A DNA stretch of 64,000 bases from Nannobrachium achirus (lineage: Eukaryota; Chordata; Actinopteri; Myctophiformes; Myctophidae): assembly GCA_963921795.1 (NCBI GenBank), contig OY997650.1, positions 16,258,435 through 16,322,434 on the forward strand, written 5' to 3'. Under the pieces are notes generated by a model. That model was not told where the DNA came from, did not search any database, and worked only from the letters and a program-made list of their open reading frames with translations. Shown here one piece after another: positions 56,288 to 64,000 of this stretch (position 1 is the first letter of the stretch; every line of letters starts with the position of its first letter). The position numbers and the translations under genes were made by a program.

Positions 56288-56435
56288 GTAAGCATCCATG
56301 CCTTATCATACACATACACAGAAACTATCATTTTGCTCATTTGCCTCCATGTGTGGCCTGTCTTCTGAGATTTCTTTTAGCACCATTTGGGGCATGGTTT
56401 CCCTGACACCGTTTTCCGTTTTGGATGAATTATAG

Positions 56436-58427
56436 ACATTGATGAGTGCCAACTTGAAAATGGAGGCTGCCATCCCGCCGCAAGCTGCATTAACACACCT
56501 GGATCCCACGCCTGTGCCTGCCCACCCGGCATGGAGGGCACAGGGTTTGAGTGCCAGGATGTGGACGAGTGTGCCCAGAACTCCACTCGGCCCCACAACT
56601 GCAGTGCCCAGGCATTCTGCAACAACACAGAGGGGTCCTACAGCTGCCAGTGCCAGGATGGCTACCAGGGGGACGGGTTCGTTTGCGGTGATGTGGACGA
56701 GTGCCAAATAGCCACCAGCTGCAGCAGAAACATGACCTGCATCAACTCTCCTGGCTCCTACACCTGCACCTGCATCTTAGGCATGGCTTACGACGAGGGC
56801 ACGTGTGTGACGGAAGAGCGCTGCCTGAATGCCAGCAGTGTCTGCCATCCCTACGCAGAGTGCAACATGGATCGCAGCTCCTTCTACTGCAGCTGCCAGG
56901 ATGGCTACCAAGGCAACGGCACAGACTGCCAGGACGTGGACGAGTGCAACCAGACGCTCCAGGTCTGCCCGTACAACTCCTACTGCATCAACACAGACGG
57001 CTCTTACCTCTGCGACTGCTTCCAGGGTTACCTCAGCAACGGAACTGGCTGCCAGGACGTGAACGAGTGCATAACGGGGAACTTCACCTGCCCTGACAAC
57101 AGCACCTGCATTAACGTAGACGGGGCCTACCGCTGTCCCTGTGCCCTGGGCTTTGTGGCCAACGGGTCCCTGTGTTTGGATGTGGACGAGTGCTCCCATG
57201 ACCCATGCTCTGAATTCTCCGAATGTCTGAACACAGCAGGATCATTCATCTGCCAGTGTTGGGATGGTTATAGAGGGATCAACACCACAGAGTGCGAGGA
57301 CATCAACGAATGCCTCGATAACTCCACCTGCCCTGCCCACAGCGTGTGCGTCAACACCAATGGCAGCTACCAATGTAACTGTGACTTGGGGTTCTACAAA
57401 GTTGATGACCTGTGTGAGGACGTTGATGAATGCGACGGGGGAGTTGACCTGGGGCAGCTCTGCATCAACGGCACATGCATGAATACCATCGGCTCGTACT
57501 ATTGCGACTGCAACCCGGGCTTCTGGAGTAACGACACAGAGTGTGTGGATGTGGACGAGTGCGCCGAGGCCTCTCCTGACTCCCCAGTGTGTCAGCCCCA
57601 TTCCACGTGCGTCAACTTCATCGGGTCCCACGGCTGCCCCTGCAATGACGGTTTTACTCTCAACGGGACAGAGTGCCAAGATGTGGATGAGTGCAAAGAC
57701 TTAGAGGGCACTACCCCGTGCCCTGAGCACGCACTGTGCAACAACACAGTAGGCTCTTTCTTGTGCCCCTGTATGTCTGGGTACATGGCTGTGGGCCCCG
57801 GCTGTGAAGATATTGATGAGTGCGCCGTCAACACCACCTGCCGCTTGGACCAGGTGTGCACCAACCAACCTGGAGCGTACCTCTGCTCCTGTCCACTGGG
57901 CTTCCGGGAGGACGACGGGGCGTGCGTGGACATCGACGAATGTGGCGACACGCCATGCCATCCGCTGGCACGCTGCTGGAACACTCCCGGGTCCTTTTCC
58001 TGCCACTGTCCACTCGGCCACAAAGGCAACGGCACGTGGTGCGAAGACGTGGACGAGTGCTCCCTTTCTCCGTGCCACCCTCAAGCTCGCTGCCACAACA
58101 CCCCAGGGTCCTTTGTGTGCGTGTGCAAGCCAGGCTACATGGCCATCGGGACGCTCTGTGTAGACCTGGATGAGTGTCAGCAGAACTACGGAGGATGCCA
58201 CCCTGCAGCCACATGCTCTAATGATGTAGGGGGGTTCCGGTGTCTGTGCGGTCAGGGCTGGGAGGCCGGGGAGGACAAGGGTTACAGTCAAGGAGGGTGT
58301 GAGGACCGTGACGAGTGCACGTCACCCATGGCATGCCCTGGGCGTACAGTGTGTTCCAACCTGCCCGGGTCTTTCAGTTGTTCCTGTGCTGTGAATGACA
58401 CAACGTGTAGAAATACGGTTCAAAAGG
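56436..58427 (+). CDS. EGF-repeat gene copy B, exon 5 (16 EGF domains)
   Basis: A single exon of 1,992 nt, acceptor AATTATAG, donor GTGGGC, phase 1-1. It encodes 16 EGF-like domains, most with the D-x-D/N-E-C calcium-binding start; the fourth (TEERCLNASSVC) lacks it. Domain 15 carries an extended last loop (GWEAGEDKGYSQGG). N-glycosylation sequons (NST, NNT, NMT, NGT, NAS) are frequent, fitting an exposed, glycosylated rod. The last domain (DECTSPMACPG) has a shortened final loop before the splice site. The join to the NIDO exon keeps frame (TVQK-E-SDLYPYG). The domains are more diverged from one another than those of exon 3. Continuing in genomic DNA the frame would stop at 58,436-58,438, which is intron. 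Confidence 0.9.
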
Positions 58428-59448
58428 GTGGGCTATAACCTCTATAAGTCTCAACTCTTTTCTGTTCTCTGTTAGATCATGATTTTTACTTTTCCATTCA
58501 ATGTGTCAACATTCTATAATTGATCAGCATGAAAAGAAAATGATGTTGGTCCCCAATGACCAACACTAATAATTAATCATGATGAATACTTTTTCTTGTG
58601 TCTCTTTACACATTCTTAACTATAGGACCAAAGTTTGTTACATGCAAAGAATAATGTAAACTCTCTCAGTAAAACAAGAAAGGAGAGCTATGTATGACTT
58701 TTTTTTTTTATCATGATTATTTGGCATTAAGCCCCACATGCAAGCCCCTGATTGGATGATTCAAACTTTTTCGTACGACGTTGCCGTGAAGAGCCAATCT
58801 AAAATCTCACAATGTGTTGTGATGCAATGCGTCGTGAATTTATAGATTAGCTCTTGCCAGCAAGCGACACGGCAACACCATCATATGACAGAGTATGAAT
58901 TCAGCTTAAAGGAGGACTTGGTCCTCTCTAATGTTCATAATAAAATTGCAAAGAAATTAAATAATAATCTTCTCGGTCCAAGTCTCTTAGGAGAGCTGTG
59001 GGAGGTTCAGAAATCCAGTCTTGTGGCATCATCGTTTGACAAGGTTGTATTATCGCAAGAACAATAGCTTCCACTTTAACATTGCAACTTTTCAGGAATA
59101 GAAAGCTTACCTTTTCTATTAGCTTGGATTCTCCATCGATGATGTCACAAGACTATGGATTTCTGAACTTACCACAGTAAGAGACTTGGGCCGAGTAGAT
59201 TAATTATTTTGCAATTTTATTATGAAGGACCTATTATATGAAGATAGGTTGAAAAGTGGTGAAGTAATCCTTTAAGTAGAATGCAAACAAACTACATAAA
59301 AGTGTTTGCAAATGCTTTTTCACCCAAGCCTGACACAAATCTGTTTAAAGTCACTTGAAAACTATATAACATTTAACTGTCTCTATGAGCTTATTCACTG
59401 TATAGTGCTGTCTGTGTGTCTGACAAACGGAATGGTTTCTATCTCCAG
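58428..59448. repeat. Intron 5 of copy B with a hairpin element
   Basis: A hairpin at about 58,770-58,880: TTGCCGTGAAGAGCCAATCT and a TCACAATG centre face TAGATTAGCTCTTGCC and CGACACGGCAA. A second inverted pair lies at about 58,968-59,190 (CTCGGTCCAAGTCTCTTAGG; GTAAGAGACTTGGGCCGAG), about 190 bp arms and loop together. Neither codes for protein. Confidence 0.55.
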
Positions 59449-59582
59449 AGAGCGACCTGTATCCCTATGGCGATGATGTGGGAGATAGAGGAGTGGAGGT
59501 GTCTACAGCAGATGGAAACTCACCCTACATCACTCCTCCGATGGACTTCCCCTTCATGGGCAAACTATATGACAGGGTCTTT
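59449..59582 (+). CDS. EGF-repeat gene copy B, exon 6 (start of NIDO domain)
   Basis: Acceptor ATCTCCAG, donor GTGAGT, 134 nt, entering in phase 1 and leaving in phase 0. It encodes SDLYPYGDDVGDRG and then PPMDFPFMGKLYDRVF, the opening of a NIDO domain (extracellular domain of nidogen, tectorin, SNED1 and mucin-4). EGF arrays followed by NIDO suggest that AMOP and VWD domains may come next, as in mucin-4-like proteins; this is inference. The next exon should open with VxxNG-like residues. It was not found before the window ends. Confidence 0.85.
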
Positions 59583-60238
59583 GTGAGTATTCTTTGTGGC
59601 ACATTCATTTTTTATAAATCAGTGCTATTGAACACCCTTTACGACTGTGTGTTGGTTGAAAAAATATTGAACCAATGAAAAGTAGTAAAAAGCGCTTTGG
59701 CCTTTGGATGTTATGTCATTTTCTGGAAAATTAATTTTCTGGAGTTAGCTGGTTTTGGCCCGACAGCAGAGATATATAGAATGTAAAACCAAAAGATATA
59801 ATGTAAATACATTTGTGAATATTATATTTGATCTTGGTCTTCAGGTGTAATGTAAGATAATTGAAAAATATCAAAGCAATTTTAATCCTAAAAAGAATAA
59901 TTACCTGGAAATGTAGGGACCCTGCCCACCTTTCCTGACAATCTCCTGTACATTATGTACAGTTGTGTTCCTTTAAAAGTTGCAAACTGAGAAACCAGAT
60001 GGAATACAACACCCCTCCTCCCTGTGAGAGGTGTGGTTTTGGCCTGCTTTTTGAACTAGTCATTAGATATTAGCTGATATAATACACATGCCATATAATA
60101 TGCCTTGTTTACTGATTATGTTACATTTTTATTTATCTCACCTTCATTTGACCAAAGTCCCATTGTAGTTACCTGACAACAAACACTATCAAATTACAAA
60201 GAGCTGGCTAAAAACAGATGCCATAACCATGAAACAAG
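59583..60238. other. Intron 6 of copy B; nothing recognised
   Basis: AT-rich, no ORF, no recognised repeat. Confidence 0.5.
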
Positions 60239-61042
60239 ATTTCAGGAGGGACGACCATTAGGTTGAATGGGCTTTATTGACAAGAATGAAGCATACAAGC
60301 AGCAATATAGCACATAGAGATAAGCAGCAAATACAGCAGCAACTAATGACATGAGCAGCAGATAGCATAATGAAATAAGCAGCAAGCATGGATAAATGCA
60401 GCACTATCTAAACTTCAAGCGGAACCTAGGAGTGGCATATGGATTCTACCATCGGATCAGTGTACCGCGGGTCACGATATATATAACGTTATATCGTGAA
60501 TTAAGCTCTCCGTGGACACATGATCCGATACCCCCAGCGGGGATAAGCATAATCCATTGAGGTGGACGCTGGGGATGGCGGTGGGGCAGCGTTGAGCTTA
60601 GCAACTGACTATAGCTGTGCAGCTAGGTCTAATGTACTCTGGGTAAAGGGGGGGGCTGAGGCCGCTGGCCCCCGCCCCCCCGGCGCGCTGTCAACCCTTA
60701 GCTCGCCCCTCCTGAACTAGCTACGTCATGACTTCCTGCGCTCAATTTCAGGAGGGACGACCATTAGGTTGAATGGGCTTTATTGACAAGAATGAAGCAT
60801 ACAAGCAGCAATATAGCACATAGAGATAAGCAGCAAATACAGCAGCAACTAATGACATGAGCAGCAGATAGCATAATGAAATAAGCAGCAAGCATGGATA
60901 AATGCAGCACTATCTAAACTTCAAGCGGAACCTAGGAGTGGCATATGGATTCTACCATCGGATCAGTGTACCGCGGGTCACGATATATATAACGTTATAT
61001 CGTGAATTAAGCTCTCCGTGGACACATGATCCGATACCCCCA
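60239..61042. repeat. Two identical 298-bp direct repeats with a 208-bp spacer
   Basis: 60,239-60,536 and 60,745-61,042 are identical by eye. Each contains a perfect-looking hairpin (CACGATATA...TATATCGTG, about 60,474-60,496) and repeated AGCAGC words. The 208-bp spacer is GC-rich with a CGCGCTGTCAACCC segment. Options: a very recent tandem duplication, short LTRs, the B1-A2-B2 end of a tyrosine-recombinase retroelement, or an assembly artefact. Confidence 0.75.
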
Positions 61043-61391
61043 AAGAAAGGACCCACGCGGGTCCCCCCCCAAAACACGCAATGCTTTAGAATCCATAAGG
61101 CTCCTAATCATCGGTGAGGATGATTTGTTTCCGCGGGCCTAACAGCTTGGACACTGCTGTGACCAGAAGCGCATATAACTAAACTAACCTATCTAAGCAT
61201 ACAAAAACATTGCGCCCAGCACCCAGAATACTTTATTAATTTATATACATTTAATTTTTTAATTTTTAATTTTTATGCATTTTATATTTTTTATACATGA
61301 TTTATGCAGCCCTTTTTAATATTCTACCACCCCCGACCACCTTGCTTTGCTAGGGAAGAAAACCTCCCACAGTATACATGGCTCCGCCTGA

Positions 61392-61736
61392 AGCGCCCTG
61401 ATTACTCTCAGCTTGACGCAATCAGTCTTTAATCGACCGCTGGTTCGGTTACTCCAGCGTCGCCTGGCTGCTCATGAGCCTCTGAGCTTGGAGAATCTCT
61501 TTTATAAAACGAAGGGCTCCGTCCCTCCGCGTGACGTCCTTCTTTTAGCGATTACCGCTGAGCTGAAGCAATTAAAATATGTACTGACCAACTCTAAAAC
61601 TCTAGAGCGCTATGGTATACTAGAACGAGCAAGCAAGGACTACGCGGTAGTACCAAAGTATTACATTTTAGCAGCTTGCCTAACGCCAACCAATGATAAG
61701 AGAGGTAGCTCTAGTGTACTTTTAGCGGTGCTATAG
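61392..61736 (+). other. Unrecognised 114-codon open frame
   Basis: Open from 61,392 to a stop at 61,734-61,736 with no ATG near its start. It reads LTQSVFNRPLVRLLQRRLAA, then DVLLLAITAELKQLKYVL and KTLERYGILERASKDY. The composition is protein-like (charged and hydrophobic mix, no low complexity), but I cannot place it in a family. It follows the direct repeats and may belong to the same mobile element. Confidence 0.3.
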
Positions 61737-62900
61737 TGGACATGAGCAACTAGATATAACACTAATTAAAGACCTGTGAAGCGCAGCAGAGCAGCACGTA
61801 AAACATGCAACCTATCAGGGGCGGGTGCCCCGACCAAACGCAGCAGCAGCAGCAATTGAGCACGCAACCTATCAGGGGCGCATGCCCCCGGTAAACGCAG
61901 CAGAAGCAGCACAGTGAAACCCCATGGAACAACCCTGCCAATAGTGCCTGCAGCACCACCAGCATCAGCAGCAGAAGCGCCAACTGAAGCGCGTCCAACT
62001 CCAGCCTGGAACCATCACGCCTCGGTCAGTCCTGTGCTGTGTGTGCTTGACAGCTGGGCGTGCAGGATCCCGAGCTAGCTGAGGGCACCAGAAGTGCTGG
62101 TGGTGTGGCTGCTCCGATCCGGAGAGAATGCAAAGTGAAGAGGGGCGGGCCGCCAATCTGGCCGCTCTCTCCGGGGATAGTGCGACGAGGACGTCGGGCA
62201 GACAGCCCGGTGTTCAGCATGGACATGGAAGAACAGAAGGGAGAGTTAGTTCTGCGACTGACACCGGTGTACCTTCCCTGATTTAACTGCGAGCTGCAAT
62301 CTTCAGAGGCCATGTGCTAGACACATCTTAAGCCTGGCCTTGGTGACCGCATGTGCTTGCTGCAGAAAATACAATCTTAGCTTTAGCTGACCATAACAAT
62401 GAAACCACGCCTAGGGTCACTGACTTTTAGGATCACCGAGAAATGTTCGCAGCCCACAGAGCGCTCTGCTGCTGAGTCTGCTGCTGCACAAATAAGAATC
62501 TCCATGAGATACACGTCTTGACCTTTAAAGGCAAGCTATGCAAGCCTAGAGAGCGGCTAGAGCCCAACATTCAGTACAAGTAAATCGCTGCTATGTAACT
62601 ATGGTTGCCTATTATTAGCACGCTTAGAGAGCGGCTGAATGCTCACAGAATCGAACAAGCAAATGCGTTGCTATTTACCTGCTAGAGTGTGGCTCCTCAG
62701 TGCATCTGGGAAAGCTGCAGCTGGCGAGAGGAATGGAGTTCCCACCGCTGGTGCCGAAACTGCAGCTTCCCATGTTCCCCCGCGACCTGGCGGTGGCGAC
62801 GACGGTCACAGCCTGACAGCGCCCCCGGAAGATGGGCCGGCACCACAGGCCTCCAGCACGACGCAGCGCTGGTTCATGCTCATGGCAGCAGCAGCAATAG
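61737..62900. other. Unclassified repeat-rich sequence
   Basis: CAACCTATCAGGGGCG occurs at 61,809 and 61,865, each followed by a CCCC and AACGCAGCAG stretch, so a unit of about 56 bp is doubled. GCAGCAGCAG words are frequent. Frames such as 62,060-62,281 have no known motif. Confidence 0.4.
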
Positions 62901-63105
62901 CATCAACTGATGCTGTAGCGGGTGGGCGGGCAGCCGGACGGGAGGGCCGACAGGCAGGTGGGAAGGCAGGCAGGCGGGCTGGCGGTAGGCCACTTCCGTC
63001 CGCTGAATAAGACGCGTGCAGGCAGGTGGGCGGGAGGGCAGGCAGTGCAGGCGGGCAGGCGGGCGGGCAGGCAGGCAGGCAGGCAGGCAGGCTGGCAGCT
63101 CATGG
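62901..63105. repeat. (GGCA)n-rich tract
   Basis: GGCAGGCAGGC and GGCGGGC words across about 200 bp, with two long runs (62,955-62,990; 63,045-63,092). Frames over it are low-complexity. Confidence 0.8.
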
Positions 63106-63199
63106 TAGCGGCAGAAGTAGCGGAAGCTGTAGTAGCAATGCCCTCTCCAGTGCTAACCGACTCCTGACTGGTCTCATGGAATTTATACAGTAGTGGACA

Positions 63200-63780
63200 A
63201 AACTATAAAGATAAACATGTTAGCAGAAAACACTCAGCCGCTGCAGCGCGACGCTGCAATGATGACATGCTGTAGCAGCCGCTATGCAGCGGCTCCAGCA
63301 AGAAGCTGAAAGGACAAACATGATGTTAGCAGCAACATGTAGCAGCCGTGGCCCGAAGCTATAAAGAAAAACGCGATTTAGTGGAAACATGTAGCAGCTT
63401 TAGCATAAAGCTGCAATGCTAACCTGATGCCGCGGCAGGGGGCATGCCGCAGCTCCGGCCTGGAGCTGTAATGATAAATATGTTAGCAGAAAACCTCAGC
63501 AGCTGCAGCGCCATGCTGCTATGGCGACCTGCTGTAGTAGCAGCTATGCAGCAGCTCCAGCACGAGCTGAAAGGATAGAAATTATGTTAGCAGTTAGACA
63601 TGTAGCAGCCGCAGCAAGAAGCTATAAAGTAAAACACGATTAGTGGAACATGTATCCGCTTTAGCATAAAGCTGCCATGATAGCCGTGGGCCTGCAGCCA
63701 CTCCGGCCTGGAGCTGAAATAATAAACAGGAAGTTAGCAACCAACAAGTATTAGCTTTAGCATGAGCTGTAAGAAAACAT
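63200..63780. repeat. Tandem repeat, about 265-bp period
   Basis: Two diverged units begin near 63,204 and 63,472. Shared landmarks: ATGTTAGCAGAAAAC, CAGCTGCAGCG, GCTGAAAGGA, CATGTAGCAGCCG, TTTAGCATAAAGCTGC and CTCCGGCCTGGAGCTG. Every landmark contains AGCTG/CAGCT-like palindromes. No coding signal. Confidence 0.65.
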
Positions 63781-64000
63781 GATGCAGCATTTTTACAAGC
63801 ATCAGCCTTAGCTGTAATTATTAGCAGTTATGCTAGCACGCAGCCGCAGGTTGAGTGGAGCTAACAATAGCTGAAACTATAGGAGACATTAAGTATCTGA
63901 CTGTAGCAGCGGCAACAAGAACCACTAGCACCATAATGTGACCATTTTAGCCTCCCAAATAGCAGCACAACGGATAAGGAGAAATCCTGGATGTGAACAT
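63781..64000. other. Window end, AGC-rich, no gene
   Basis: Continues in the same AGCTG/TAGCAG style as the repeat before it, without a clear unit. Confidence 0.4.

Overview
The window reads as teleost fish genomic DNA. It is intron-rich and AT-leaning, packed with long CA/TG, GA and CCAT tracts, fish-type non-LTR retrotransposons (L2/CR1-like, Rex1-like), tRNA-derived SINEs, many hAT-type and TTAA-flanked DNA transposons, and a fish-wide repeat signature (GCATTTAGCAGACGC at about 12,785). No CRISPR array, operon or rRNA gene was seen. The only confident host genes are on the + strand.

The host locus is a tandem duplication of a gene for a secreted protein built from calcium-binding EGF (cbEGF) domains. 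Copy B is the main gene. Exon 1 holds ATG plus 2 nt (39,466-39,470), exon 2 completes the signal peptide (51,895-51,950), a giant exon encodes 17 EGF domains (52,930-55,023), a small exon encodes one (56,165-56,287), a second giant exon encodes 16 (56,436-58,427), and a sixth exon starts a NIDO (nidogen-type) domain (59,449-59,582). The six exons join into 4,404 nt (1,468 codons) with no stop and compatible splice phases. The gene runs off the right end. Copy A (2,947 to about 6,143) has the same first three exons but is cut off inside EGF domain 11 and then runs through about 50 unrelated codons to a stop.

Between the copies lies an unprocessed pseudogene of a membrane-type-like matrix metalloproteinase. 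Three exon remnants (13,141-13,274; 16,052-16,395; 20,477 to about 20,645) keep correct intron phases but carry two frame-shifting deletions and a stop. One isolated minus-strand exon (33,094-33,255) resembles the integrase-like DDE protein family of fish.

The rest is mobile and repetitive DNA. 0-2.5 kb: diverged tandem repeats. 6-10 kb: hAT and inverted-repeat elements, with two foldback elements back to back at a shared TTAA. 11-12 kb: LINE fragment. 13.4-16.8 kb: nested TTAA and hAT elements. 17-20 kb: an L2-like LINE with an uninterrupted 938-codon ORF. 20.9-22.8 kb: CCAT and 45-bp satellites. 23.3-26.9 kb: a Rex1-like LINE broken by one stop. 29.4-31.7 kb: a LINE with a TTAA insert, then a TA-flanked foldback. 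39.8-47.8 kb: a 7.9-kb hAT element with a perfect 8-bp target duplication, itself holding a 3.3-kb TA-flanked element and a threefold 788-bp satellite; all of it sits in intron 1 of copy B. 48-50.5 kb: a hAT MITE and LINE ends. 60.2-64 kb: an unclassified repeat-rich region with two identical 298-bp direct repeats. Several insertions can be resolved exactly because an uninterrupted paralogue or an open reading frame shows the empty site.

All family names come from recognising motifs by eye. No alignment or database search was run.
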